Origin: Aliivibrio sp. 1S175
Lineage (GTDB): Bacteria; Pseudomonadota; Gammaproteobacteria; Enterobacterales; Vibrionaceae
Direction: 5' to 3'
Assembly (NCBI RefSeq): GCF_001690985.1
Contig: NZ_MAJS01000013.1
Coordinates: 67,260 to 131,259 of the forward strand
DNA length: 64,000 nucleotides
Shown: positions 43,383 through 52,099 of the stretch, piece after piece
How the letters are laid out: each line of letters begins with the position of its first letter
Numbering within the stretch: the first letter of the stretch is position 1
Program-made: the position numbers and the translations under genes
Notes under the pieces: generated by a model
Told to the model about the DNA's origin: nothing
The model's input: only the letters and a program-made list of their open reading frames with translations
Database searches by the model: none

Positions 43383-44559
43383 GATACAAGCGCCAGCAAA
43401 ATAGGAACACCGCACCATACAACAAACTTGACCCTAACATGACTAAATCCCACCCTCCATGCTGCCAACAATACGTTAAATAAAAACCACCCAAACTGCC
43501 ACTAACATAATAATGAACAAGATATAAAGCCGTTGCTGTTGATTTAGCATTATCCGCCTGCTGACTCACCCAGCCATACGCTAATGAATGCGTAAAAAAC
43601 GAACCAAAGCTTAATATATTTAAGCCTATCAAAATGACAACTAAAGAATCACTGCTTGCTACCAGCATTCCTAATAAACTAATCAACGTACCAAAAAACA
43701 TACCTAGCACAGGGGTAAAGTGGTGATTCCATATTCCCACTAAACGAGAACTAACCGTACCAGAGAGATAACATAAGAAAATCATTGAAGCGATGCTAAT
43801 GGGTAAAAAATAAGGTTCACTCACTAATCGAAAACCCGTTACAGTGTACAAATTGACAAACAGAGCAAAATTAACACCACCAATAAGCATCGCAAAAAAT
43901 ATCTTCTTGTTTCTTAAATGCTGAAAAATAATTCTATGATATTGAGATAATGATGCACTCGGCACGCTAGGTTGTTCTTGTTTCGGTAATACTAAAGCCA
44001 CGACAATCGCCCCAATCAAACTAAGTATTGCCATGCAAACCACCGCCGTTTGCCAATCAAAATGATCCGTAAGCATACCGCCAAAAATACGCCCAGAGAT
44101 CCCACCTAATGAATTAGCACTAATGTAAGCCCCAATAGCATGACTAAACGCTTTAGCTGAAAACTCTTCAGCCATATAAGCAACAGCCACCGCAGTAAAA
44201 CCAGCTAACGCCATGCCCATTAACCCACGACTAATTATCAATAGCGTTAAATCATCAGTCAGTAAGGACGTTAATCCAATAGCAGGTAATAAAAAAAGGC
44301 TGATTAAAAGAACTTTACGACGGCCTATTATTTCCGATGTAATAGCCCAAGGAAGTAACATTAAGGCTAAAGTAAATGTCCCTGCGGATAATAACCAATT
44401 AATCTGTGTTGCAGACACCGAGAAATGCAATGCTAATACTGGCAACATTGGTTGGAACAAGTACAAATTACAAAAAACTAAAAATGAGCCGAATGCTAAT
44501 GCGGCACTTACTTGGTAATAGGCTTTACTACGAAACTCAATCATCTCAGTGATCATCAT
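43351..44559 (-). CDS. MFS transporter, YnfM/drug-efflux-like
   Basis: A 402-aa, 12-helix major facilitator. Motif A-like GRRKVLLISLFLLP follows TM2, and ISRGLMGMALAGFTAVAVAYMAEEF is the TM4 motif of drug:H+ antiporters. The C-terminal half has the mirrored repeat. It is divergent from a LysR gene 97 bp away, a common regulator-target arrangement. Substrate unknown. Its last nine codons form one arm of the terminator hairpin. Two adjacent ATG codons (44559, 44556) offer the start; a later ATG at MIEF is also possible. Confidence 0.82.
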   Translation of the reverse strand: MMITEMIEFRSKAYYQVSAALAFGSFLVFCNLYLFQPMLPVLALHFSVSATQINWLLSAGTFTLALMLLPWAITSEIIGRRKVLLISLFLLPAIGLTSLLTDDLTLLIISRGLMGMALAGFTAVAVAYMAEEFSAKAFSHAIGAYISANSLGGISGRIFGGMLTDHFDWQTAVVCMAILSLIGAIVVALVLPKQEQPSVPSASLSQYHRIIFQHLRNKKIFFAMLIGGVNFALFVNLYTVTGFRLVSEPYFLPISIASMIFLCYLSGTVSSRLVGIWNHHFTPVLGMFFGTLISLLGMLVASSDSLVVILIGLNILSFGSFFTHSLAYGWVSQQADNAKSTATALYLVHYYVSGSLGGFYLTYCWQHGGWDLVMLGSSLLYGAVFLFCWRLYRYTHTNRVWV

Positions 44560-44655
44560 CAGGAAAACAATACCAAAACAGTAGCAAGTTCATTGAAATA
44601 ATGAAAATATATAATAATTATCGATTTGATAGTTTTTAGTTATGGTGATTAATTC

Positions 44656-45525
44656 ATGGATACACGATTATTGAAATACTTTGTCGCAGTTGCAGAGCAT
44701 AAAAACATCACTCACGCTGCTCATTCCCTCCATATTGCTCAGCCAGCACTAAGCGTTGCCATCAAAAAGTTAGAAAACGAATTAGAACTCGATTTGTTCC
44801 GCCGTAATGATCGAAAGATAGCGTTAACTCATGAAGGTGAAACGTTGCTCATTCACGCTAAGCTCATTCTTCAACAATTGGATGATGCGACCCTTGCCAT
44901 GAAGGAATTAAGAGGATTAGAAAAAGGCGAAGTTCGATTGGGGGTACCTAGCATAATGGGAACCTATTACTTTCCAGATGTACTGATGGCCTTTAAAAGC
45001 CGATACCCAAAATTAAAACTCACCATGGTAGAAGCAGGGGCTCAATCAATTCAAAAAATGTTACTTGATGGGGAGATAGATCTTGGGATTACTCAAGTAA
45101 GAAACTTACCTGACGCCCTTGATTCTGACCATTTATTACGATCTCAAATGGTTGCAGTGGTGAGTCCTGAACATGAATTTGCAACAAAAGAAACGCTGTC
45201 ATTTAAAGCGTTTTTCTCTCAAGAATTAGTCATGTTTAAACAAGGGTATTTTCATAGAGAAAGGTTAGATGCCATTTGCCAACAACAGAAACTGACCGCT
45301 AATTTCTCTTTTGAAACCAACCTATTACCAGTAATACTGAAAATTGTAAAACGAGACTTTGCCATTAGTGCCTTGTTAGAACTGGCCACCGAGAACGAGC
45401 CCGATATTGTCTCTATTCCTTTTAGTGATCCTATTTTTCTTGATATTTCGATTGCATGGAGAAAGAACGGTTACCTATCTAAAGCCGACAGAACCTTCTT
45501 AGACTTTGTGAAACAAAACCACTAG
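44656..45525 (+). CDS. LysR-family transcriptional regulator (probable control of the divergent MFS gene)
   Basis: A 289-aa LysR protein. The helix-turn-helix is MDTRLLKYFVAVAEHKNITHAAHSLHIAQPALS followed by IKKLENELELDLFRR. An effector domain of two lobes (about 90-285) follows, beginning GEVRLGVPSIMGTYYFPDVL. It lies divergent from the MFS transporter and therefore likely regulates it from the 97-bp shared region. No ligand can be read from the sequence. Confidence 0.87.
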   Translation: MDTRLLKYFVAVAEHKNITHAAHSLHIAQPALSVAIKKLENELELDLFRRNDRKIALTHEGETLLIHAKLILQQLDDATLAMKELRGLEKGEVRLGVPSIMGTYYFPDVLMAFKSRYPKLKLTMVEAGAQSIQKMLLDGEIDLGITQVRNLPDALDSDHLLRSQMVAVVSPEHEFATKETLSFKAFFSQELVMFKQGYFHRERLDAICQQQKLTANFSFETNLLPVILKIVKRDFAISALLELATENEPDIVSIPFSDPIFLDISIAWRKNGYLSKADRTFLDFVKQNH

Positions 45526-45736
45526 TACTACCCCAAGAAGCACGAAAAGTTCCCTAAATTAACACCTCATAAATGAAAATTATGACTACCAAATTCGGTA
45601 CTGACATTACTAAAAATAAGTGGAATATTGAATACCAGCTTAGCTTTAAACATCAAAATAATAAAAATGATGAGAGCGATATAAGCCAAAACCATAGCCG
45701 TTCATATGAAATGTTAGCGAAAAATGAGGTACCACT

Positions 45737-46348
45737 ATGAAGAAATATATTCCTGTTCTACTTGCTCTAAGTGCAGTGTCTGGTGCCAGTTACGCAGCAA
45801 CAGCACCAAAAGACAGTACTGTTGATTATTTACAAATGCGTAATGGCGTAGCTTATCAAGTTAACCAAGAAAGCCCATACACAGGGGCATTCGTTCAAAA
45901 ATACGATAATGGACAAATCTCAACTAAAGCACAATTCAATAAAGGCTTAGAGATTGGTACTGAAAGTAATTGGTATCCAAACGGTCAAATGGCGTCGACT
46001 CTTAATTACAAAGACGGCAAATTAAATGGCCACATGCAGACTTGGTATGCTAATGGTCAAAAGAAAACTGAATTTACTTATAAGAATAATCAGCTAGATG
46101 GTCAGGCAACTCGTTGGTATGACAATGGCGAGAAAAACTTAACCATCAGCTATGATGACGGCCAAAAAGACGGTCAATACACTAGCTACTATGCTAACGG
46201 AAAAAAAGCGACCCAAGCCAATTATGATGACGGTAAAATTAAAGATGGTTCAGTCACTCATTGGAATAATAACGGCGATAAAGTAGAACAATTGACGTTC
46301 AAAAATCAAAAGATTGTTTCAGAGCAAACATGGTTACCTGAGAGTTAA
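45737..46348 (+). CDS. Exported YwqK/MORN-repeat protein
   Basis: A 203-aa protein with a signal peptide (about 1-20, ending SYAA). It is built from about six repeats of 22-24 residues containing W(Y/x)xNG(Q/E/K) and DGK(L/I)xG, such as ESNWYPNGQMAS and QTWYANGQKKT, which define the YwqK/MORN-2 family. These stacked beta-hairpins usually bind other proteins. Related proteins have been called antitoxins in some databases, but no toxin gene is adjacent here. Probably periplasmic. GAGG lies ahead of the ATG and a good terminator follows. Confidence 0.8.
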   Translation: MKKYIPVLLALSAVSGASYAATAPKDSTVDYLQMRNGVAYQVNQESPYTGAFVQKYDNGQISTKAQFNKGLEIGTESNWYPNGQMASTLNYKDGKLNGHMQTWYANGQKKTEFTYKNNQLDGQATRWYDNGEKNLTISYDDGQKDGQYTSYYANGKKATQANYDDGKIKDGSVTHWNNNGDKVEQLTFKNQKIVSEQTWLPES

Positions 46349-46380
46349 TACCTAGCTACCTAGTAACGAATAACTTTATA

Positions 46381-46418
46381 AAAGCCCTTACGCGTATCAT
46401 GCTAAGGGCTTTACTTTA
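46381..46418 (+). terminator. Terminator of the YwqK-repeat gene
   Basis: AAAGCCCTTA (46381-46390) pairs with TAAGGGCTTT (46403-46412) over a 12-nt loop. Confidence 0.8.
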
Positions 46419-46610
46419 TCTACTTCGTTATAGGAAACGAGATAAAATATCACGACGCCCTGCTGAAGAAGTAACCATCATCTTTTGATCAAAATCATAA
46501 TTATTGATAAAGGGATAAATACTACCTATTTTGGGGTATTTTATACCTTTTAACCACCTTGTTTATACTGAAAAATCCTCCTGATATTTTAGTATGGACA
46601 ATAAAACCGC

Positions 46611-47717
46611 ATGATAAACAGTAAATGGCTTGAGCTTTACCTGTATATACATAGCCACATTGATGATCTCCCAACAGAAAAACTCATGGAAGAGCAGCTG
46701 AACGATAAGCTTATGTTTCTGAGTGCCCAATTTCTCGATAAGAAGAAGCAAGATAAAAACCAAATTGATTGGCTAGAACATGAGGCATTCACTCTCGTAT
46801 TAAGTGATGTACTTCAAAAGACGTCATTTACTTCATCCACACTCAGTTTTCTATTTGAAACCTTAATGGCTGCACAGCTATGCCAATTAGCTATGTCGAT
46901 GATCAATCATCATAAAAAAGTCTTACCTGAAGAGGATTTCAAAACAAAATGTGGTTTAGTTTACCAACAGCTCGGTGATTATGATCTAGCTAAAGCAATT
47001 TTTGAAGAAGTGCTTACGCTCAATAACACCAATCCAATGACACATTGCCATCTTGGTTTTACCCACCTTTATCTCGGAAATATAGAGCAGGCGGAAGACT
47101 GTTTTGAAGAGAGTATTGAGATAGCTCCCGATTTTGTCGGTGGTTATCAAAATCTATCTGGTCTGTATTATCAAGAAGGTAATTTCCTTCAAGCAGTAAC
47201 CTATGCAGAACAAGCTCACCTTTTAGATAAAAAACTCATTTCAACTTACATCACTGCGATCAGTAGTTATTTAGCCTTAGGTGAAAAAACTAAGGCTGAA
47301 CAATGGATAACGGCAGCCTTTGATAATGAAGTCGTCTCTATGGAATTAGTCCGCCTTGCTGGGATCTCAGCTCATCAAAATGGACGTTGTGAAGAAGCCA
47401 TTGAAGCACTAGACCATTATCTATCGGTCAATCCTTCTTGTTTCGATGTCCTTAATATTCGAGCTCATGCTAAAGCTGACATTAAAGACTACACCAAATT
47501 AGAACCAGATCTTAAACAATTGCTTGTATTTGAACCTCATGATGAATGGTCATTAGAACAGTTGTTCCTTTGTTACTTTCATACCGAACAATGGAGCAAT
47601 GCACAAATTATTATGGTTGAGCTAAACAAGCTATCTGCCCATTTCAAAATTACTCATCGAGAGCTACTCAATACAATGAATAAAAAATTGAGCCTCGATA
47701 TTCTCGAATTAAGTTAA
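46611..47717 (+). CDS. TPR-repeat protein at the head of the reductive dehalogenase operon
   Basis: A 368-aa soluble protein without signal peptide. An N-terminal helical region of about 105 residues is followed by tetratricopeptide repeats from about 110 to 345, for example LVYQQLGDYDLAKAIFEEVLTLNNTNP, then THCHLGFTHLYLGNIEQAEDCFEESIEIAP. TPRs bind protein partners. It ends 14 bp before rdhA, so it is almost certainly translated from the same message. A chaperone-like role in holding or maturing the corrinoid/FeS protein before Tat export is attractive (compare RdhT/TorD-type helpers) but is inference. Confidence 0.72.
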   Translation: MINSKWLELYLYIHSHIDDLPTEKLMEEQLNDKLMFLSAQFLDKKKQDKNQIDWLEHEAFTLVLSDVLQKTSFTSSTLSFLFETLMAAQLCQLAMSMINHHKKVLPEEDFKTKCGLVYQQLGDYDLAKAIFEEVLTLNNTNPMTHCHLGFTHLYLGNIEQAEDCFEESIEIAPDFVGGYQNLSGLYYQEGNFLQAVTYAEQAHLLDKKLISTYITAISSYLALGEKTKAEQWITAAFDNEVVSMELVRLAGISAHQNGRCEEAIEALDHYLSVNPSCFDVLNIRAHAKADIKDYTKLEPDLKQLLVFEPHDEWSLEQLFLCYFHTEQWSNAQIIMVELNKLSAHFKITHRELLNTMNKKLSLDILELS

Positions 47718-47731
47718 CCATTGGAGCTATT

Positions 47732-49246
47732 GTGAAACAACACAATCACCAAGAAATCGCGAGCACTTCTCGCCGCGACTTTCTAAAATTAGGCGGCATT
47801 GCTGCCGCAACCGTAACGGTAGGGGCCGCCGCAGGAGCGGGCTTTGTATTAGGACGAGATCCTGATGCAAACGTCGGTTATGGACGCACAGAAGCCGGCA
47901 AAGATATGTTCTTTAACCGTGAGTCATTTCGTGTCGATGTCGCACCAACGATGGAAGTAGCTTCAGAACTCATCCGTCCTGAATGGGGAGACTTCTTATT
48001 CCATCGAACTCGCGTACTTGGCGCAGAAATGAAAAATGGTTGGATCCCAACCCAAGATTGGCGCGATATTCCACACGATGGTGTACGCGAATATTACTCA
48101 CGCTATCCAGAGCGTTGGGCTGATATGTATCAATCATTTGAAGAAAAAGCAGAACACGCTCAAAATTTTGAAAAGCATCGTGATCGCTTTGCCTTAGGTT
48201 GGGCTTATTCAGCCGCTTATATGCGTGGTGTTTATAGTGATTTCCCACCAAAACCACAAGGCCACCCAGACGAGGTTGATTTCCAATGGGTTAAACGTGA
48301 AAAACAGGAATTTAAGTCACCAAAACACGCCGCTGATTTGATCAAGAAAATGGCCTTCAAATTTGGCATGAGTGTGGTTGGTATTACAAAACTAGACCCG
48401 AATTTTGTATTCAAAAATACCATGCGTGGAATGCCAGATTGGGATGACAGTATCCCTAAACATTGGAAAAACGTCATCATTTTTGGAACACCAATGAACT
48501 GGGATCCAATGTATGCTGCTATTGGTTATTCGACCTCATACGACGGTTACTTCCGTGCAAAAAACGCCTCAGGTTTGATGGCTGCTTACCTTGGTGAGCT
48601 CGGTTATGCGGCTCGTCCACAATGGCCGGGATCTGATTATGAGATCGTAGTCCCCCCTCTGGCAATTCAAGCTGGTATGGGCGAAGCCGCTCGTAATGGT
48701 ATTTTATTAACCCCAGAATTAGGCCCAAACATTCGCCTTGCTGCCGTTATCACTGAACTCGATATGGAAGCGGATAAACCGATTGATACCAAGGTGAAAC
48801 ACTTCTGTGAAGAGTGCAAAATCTGTGCAGATTCTTGTCCAAGCGGTTCAATCAGTAAAGCCGATAAACCAGATGCTATCGTGCGCGGTTATCGTAAATT
48901 TGAATTTAACCAAGACAGCTGCTGGACAATGTGGCGTCAAGGCCCAACCGAAAGTGCAATGGGTTGCCGAGTCTGTATTGCCGTGTGTCCATACACTCGT
49001 AAGAACAACTGGATTCATGCATTAGTGAAAGAAGCCGATCCTAGAGATCCAACTGGATTAACTCGTAAAACCTTACTCGCAATGCAACACAATTTCTTCT
49101 ATTACCCAGAAGCAGAAGCCTATCACGGTGACTGGAATGGTGGCCGCTTTGCAGGTTATCACCAACCGCCAGAATGGATGCGAAGTGAAAACTATCTCAA
49201 GGTTGAAAAGACATGGGATTACGATGGTAACTGGGAGGGTTTCTAA
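47732..49246 (+). CDS. rdhA: Reductive dehalogenase catalytic subunit
   Basis: 504 aa. The GTG start at 47732 is supported by GGAG six bases upstream. A twin-arginine signal (SRRDFLKLGG, Arg14-Arg15, then a hydrophobic stretch to about 40) sends the folded enzyme to the periplasm. The central corrinoid-binding nitroreductase-like domain contains GYSTSYDGYFRAKNASG (265-281), where Tyr270 or Tyr273 is a candidate proton donor by comparison with Tyr246 of PceA. Two [4Fe-4S] motifs follow: Cys359, 362, 365, 369-Pro, and Cys397, 412, 415, 419-Pro. This is the respiratory reductive dehalogenase layout. The gene overlaps rdhB by one base (TAATG). The halogenated substrate is unknown. Confidence 0.88.
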   Translation: MKQHNHQEIASTSRRDFLKLGGIAAATVTVGAAAGAGFVLGRDPDANVGYGRTEAGKDMFFNRESFRVDVAPTMEVASELIRPEWGDFLFHRTRVLGAEMKNGWIPTQDWRDIPHDGVREYYSRYPERWADMYQSFEEKAEHAQNFEKHRDRFALGWAYSAAYMRGVYSDFPPKPQGHPDEVDFQWVKREKQEFKSPKHAADLIKKMAFKFGMSVVGITKLDPNFVFKNTMRGMPDWDDSIPKHWKNVIIFGTPMNWDPMYAAIGYSTSYDGYFRAKNASGLMAAYLGELGYAARPQWPGSDYEIVVPPLAIQAGMGEAARNGILLTPELGPNIRLAAVITELDMEADKPIDTKVKHFCEECKICADSCPSGSISKADKPDAIVRGYRKFEFNQDSCWTMWRQGPTESAMGCRVCIAVCPYTRKNNWIHALVKEADPRDPTGLTRKTLLAMQHNFFYYPEAEAYHGDWNGGRFAGYHQPPEWMRSENYLKVEKTWDYDGNWEGF

Positions 49247-49551
49247 TGTTTCCACAATCTACGGTACTCGATCCACTTTTTTGGATGGCATTAGGCGCAC
49301 TGCAAGTTTGGGTATTTGCAGGAGCAAACCAATGGGCAAAACATTTTAATCTCGGAATGACAGGGGGGAAATGGGCGTTAGTTGGCGGTTGGTGGGCATC
49401 CATTATCTTAACTATTGCTGGCGCATTTACCTTACTTGGCGAAAATGAAGGATTAGCAGGTTGGTATTTCTTAGGATTTGCAGGGACAGGGTTAATCATC
49501 GCAGGGGCAGTTTTACTTCGTATTTTAGTTGCATTAAAGCCTAAGATGTAA
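49246..49551 (+). CDS. rdhB: Reductive dehalogenase membrane anchor
   Basis: A 101-aa, three-helix membrane protein (about 8-30, 43-64, 73-94) overlapping the end of rdhA by one base. Size, helix number and position match RdhB, which tethers the Tat-exported catalytic subunit to the outer face of the inner membrane. Tryptophan-rich WALVGGWWAS lies at the edge of the second helix. Translational coupling to rdhA implies a 1:1 complex. No cofactor-binding motif is evident, as is usual for RdhB. Confidence 0.82.
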   Translation: MFPQSTVLDPLFWMALGALQVWVFAGANQWAKHFNLGMTGGKWALVGGWWASIILTIAGAFTLLGENEGLAGWYFLGFAGTGLIIAGAVLLRILVALKPKM

Positions 49552-49591
49552 AGTCATCACTCTGAAATATATATAATTTAATTATTAAAAG

Positions 49592-49628
49592 GAATAAGCC
49601 ACAAGCACTAATACGCATTGTGGCTTAT
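49592..49628 (+). terminator. Intercistronic hairpin between rdhB and the rdhC-like gene
   Basis: ATAAGCCACAA (49592-49602) pairs with TTGTGGCTTAT (49618-49628), with a 15-nt loop. It is followed by CATTTATAT and then the ATG at 49636, with no long T tract. It could attenuate transcription, stabilise the rdhAB message or mask the start of the next gene. Confidence 0.5.
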
Positions 49629-49635
49629 CATTTAT

Positions 49636-50844
49636 ATGGCAAAACAAACCTCATCGAAGAGAAATAAAAATCGCGATAAAATCCTTAGTATATCGTCGAT
49701 ATTACTCTTACTTTTATCATGGTTTCTTGGTGGATTACGCGTTAACCATTCTCAATCCCAGTTCTTTGAACATATCACAGAAAAAGGAGAGACAATTGTT
49801 GAGGTTACCCCTCTATTATTCAAAATAATCTCTAACAATACAACGGATGATAAGCTCATAAAGTGGGTTAGCTTTGGCTCTGGTATTGGCTATGGGGGGG
49901 AATTAACCGTGGGTAGTGTTTTTCTTCCTGATGGAACAATACAAAGCCTCGCTCTACTGTCTTCTAAAGAAACATCATCGTATTTTGACAAAGTAGTAGA
50001 AGAGAAACTACCAGAGGAATTACTCGGTAATTCTATTGAACATTTATTAGAATTTGATGCCATTTCAGGCGCGACACTCACATCACAAGCTTATGTTCAC
50101 GCGGTAAATCAATCCGCTGACCTTATTCGTGAACAATTGTATGGAAAACGCTTGGTCAGTAAATCTTCTGTTTTAGATTATGTAAAATGGTTAGATTTTG
50201 CAGCCGTCGTCTTTTTTATTAGTGCCGTGTGGATTAACCGTTCTCGGTCTGCTTATAAAGCCAAATTTAACGCAGGGCTACTCTTTGGTTCAACCATTCT
50301 ATTTGGTTTTCATTCAGCCTCGTTATATTCCTCATCCACGATGGGAGGCTTGCTTTTCGGTTCATGGATATCTGGTGTCGCCAATTATACACCGTTTATT
50401 TTATTGATATTAAGTGTCGGTTATATCCTCTATTACAATCGTAATATTTATTGTCAGAGTTTATGCCCTTTTGGTGCAGTACAACAATGTTTAGCGAAAG
50501 TTGGCAACGCAAAATCCGCCCCTATTCGCCATCAATTTTTTATTTGGTTTCCAAGAGTTTTATTACTAACCACGCTGTGTATGGGCGCGTATTTTAGAAG
50601 CCCAGCAGAGTTTATTTATGAACCTTTTGGCATTGCATTTGGCATGATTGGAGGAATGTATTTATTTGTTTTAACCGTTATGATCTTACTTACATCGTTA
50701 GTGGTTCGTCGTCCATGGTGCCAAAGTTTATGCCCTATCAACGCGATGACAGATTTTATTGTCTTTAATAAAAACTGGGTAAAACAAATACGAAATAACG
50801 CAACAAAAAAACATAAGTCCTCCAAAAAAGAGAAAGGAGAATAG
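49636..50844 (+). CDS. RdhC/NosR-like flavinylated membrane ferredoxin
   Basis: 402 aa from the ATG at 49636 (the TTG at 49618 lies in the hairpin). After an N-terminal membrane helix (about 18-33), a periplasmic FMN-binding domain spans about 80-175. It contains DAISGATLTSQAYVHAV, the motif in which ApbE attaches FMN to threonine. Five or six membrane helices and two cytoplasmic-side ferredoxin-like motifs, CQSLCPFGAVQ and CQSLCPINAM, follow. This layout matches RdhC/NosR proteins, which are thought to pass electrons from quinol or a low-potential donor to periplasmic reductases. It probably feeds RdhA. An ApbE gene is not in the window. Confidence 0.8.
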   Translation: MAKQTSSKRNKNRDKILSISSILLLLLSWFLGGLRVNHSQSQFFEHITEKGETIVEVTPLLFKIISNNTTDDKLIKWVSFGSGIGYGGELTVGSVFLPDGTIQSLALLSSKETSSYFDKVVEEKLPEELLGNSIEHLLEFDAISGATLTSQAYVHAVNQSADLIREQLYGKRLVSKSSVLDYVKWLDFAAVVFFISAVWINRSRSAYKAKFNAGLLFGSTILFGFHSASLYSSSTMGGLLFGSWISGVANYTPFILLILSVGYILYYNRNIYCQSLCPFGAVQQCLAKVGNAKSAPIRHQFFIWFPRVLLLTTLCMGAYFRSPAEFIYEPFGIAFGMIGGMYLFVLTVMILLTSLVVRRPWCQSLCPINAMTDFIVFNKNWVKQIRNNATKKHKSSKKEKGE

Positions 50845-50846
50845 CA

Positions 50847-51065
50847 ATGAGAAAACACATTTCACTGGTATTTTTTATTCTATCTTCTGTTGTGATTTTA
50901 CTTCAGTTAACGTTAAGTTTTATGGCTCTCTCAAGCGAACAGAGTCATAATCAATTGCTGCATACAGTAACAAGCCAAACAAAGAAAATTATCGTTCCAG
51001 AAAAGGCTAAGCCTAAGATAGATTTCAAGAAAATGGCCGAAGATATGTCACACGAGAAATACTGA
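50847..51065 (+). CDS. Small single-pass membrane protein of the rdh operon, unknown
   Basis: 72 aa. It starts two bases after the stop of the rdhC-like gene, with GAAAGGAG just before the ATG, so it is clearly translated. One hydrophobic helix (about 6-27) is followed by a short basic tail containing EKAKPKIDFKKMAEDMSH. I know no family. Its place suggests an accessory subunit or assembly factor of the dehalogenase electron chain. Confidence 0.62.
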   Translation: MRKHISLVFFILSSVVILLQLTLSFMALSSEQSHNQLLHTVTSQTKKIIVPEKAKPKIDFKKMAEDMSHEKY

Positions 51066-51154
51066 AATCAACGCTTTAATGTAAACTTCAGTATATGACA
51101 TTATTTAAATGGAGATTAGAAGCCCGCTTTTAATCTCACTTTTTTGAGCTACCT

Positions 51155-52030
51155 ATGAACGAAAAATGCATTCCTATCGAACGCTTACGATCTGATACGG
51201 CATTAGCAAATCCGTATATTTTCCGAATTTCTGAGCTGTATGATTTAAGAGGAATTGATGACGTTTCTCAACCTCACCGTCTTAATTTTAGTGCCTTAAT
51301 TTACGTATCAAAAGGCGAAGGTTTTCATTATATTGACCATAAAAGACACATTATTCGAGCAGGTACTTTACTCACATTAGGCAAGAACCAAGTCCATTCG
51401 TTTGCTAAAGAGCGCACGGTTGATGGTTATGTTTTACCTTTCAATTGTACTTTTTTATCTTGTGGTAAAAATGACCCTTATTTTGATTTAATGATCATGG
51501 CATTAGGACACCTTAACTGGATTGATAATATTGGTGATGACATCGGTTCACTATTTGAAACGATGGTAAAAGAGTTTGCATCGACCTCTGAATTCAAAGC
51601 TGAAATTATTCGTAATTTATTGCGTTCAATCATGCTAAAAGTAGTTGTCCCTACGTTCCAAAGTGAGTTTAATCCCGTAAATCAAACCATTGGAAGTAAT
51701 GATTTCTATCGTTTAAAAAACCATATTGAAACTCACTTTTATGATCGCCCTTCGGCAAGTGATATCGCGCTAGCGTTAGGAAAAAGCGTGAAGCAATTAG
51801 ATAAATTGGCAAAAGATAATTCAGGAGAAAGCGTAAAAGAACTTGTCGATGACCGAGTTCTTCTTGAAACCAAGCGTTTACTGGCCTTTAGCCAACATTC
51901 GATCTCAGAAATTGCGACTCAACTGAGATTTAATGAAGCCACAAATATGACTAAATTTTTCAAACGTCACACTGATGTCAGTCCAAAAGATTTCCGTCAA
52001 TTATGTCGAATGGGGTTACATCAAAAATAA
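51155..52030 (+). CDS. AraC-family transcriptional regulator, candidate regulator of the rdh operon
   Basis: A 291-aa protein. The N-terminal part (about 20-110) is a cupin-like ligand domain (LNFSALIYVSKGEGFHYIDH, LLTLGKNQVHSF). The C-terminal AraC DNA-binding domain (about 185-288) has two helix-turn-helices, PSASDIALALGKSVKQLDKLAKD and SISEIATQLRFNEATNMTKFFKRHT. It lies 90 bp after the rdh genes on the same strand and is the only regulator near them, so control of rdh expression by an organohalide or redox cue is plausible but unproven. Confidence 0.8.
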   Translation: MNEKCIPIERLRSDTALANPYIFRISELYDLRGIDDVSQPHRLNFSALIYVSKGEGFHYIDHKRHIIRAGTLLTLGKNQVHSFAKERTVDGYVLPFNCTFLSCGKNDPYFDLMIMALGHLNWIDNIGDDIGSLFETMVKEFASTSEFKAEIIRNLLRSIMLKVVVPTFQSEFNPVNQTIGSNDFYRLKNHIETHFYDRPSASDIALALGKSVKQLDKLAKDNSGESVKELVDDRVLLETKRLLAFSQHSISEIATQLRFNEATNMTKFFKRHTDVSPKDFRQLCRMGLHQK

Positions 52031-52046
52031 CTGTCTATTTATTCAA

Positions 52047-52086
52047 ACAACCCCTTCATTTCAGCCTAACGAAATGCAGGGGTTGT
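52047..52086. terminator. Bidirectional hairpin between the AraC gene and potE
   Basis: ACAACCCCTTCATTTC and GAAATGCAGGGGTTGT pair with one mismatch over an 8-nt loop, between convergent genes. T tracts on either side are short. Confidence 0.65.
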
Positions 52087-52099
52087 GGCTTTGAGATTT

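Noticed and set aside
45737..46348. Toxin-antitoxin system around the YwqK-repeat gene
   Set aside because: The YwqK name suggests an antitoxin, but the protein is exported and no toxin gene is adjacent.
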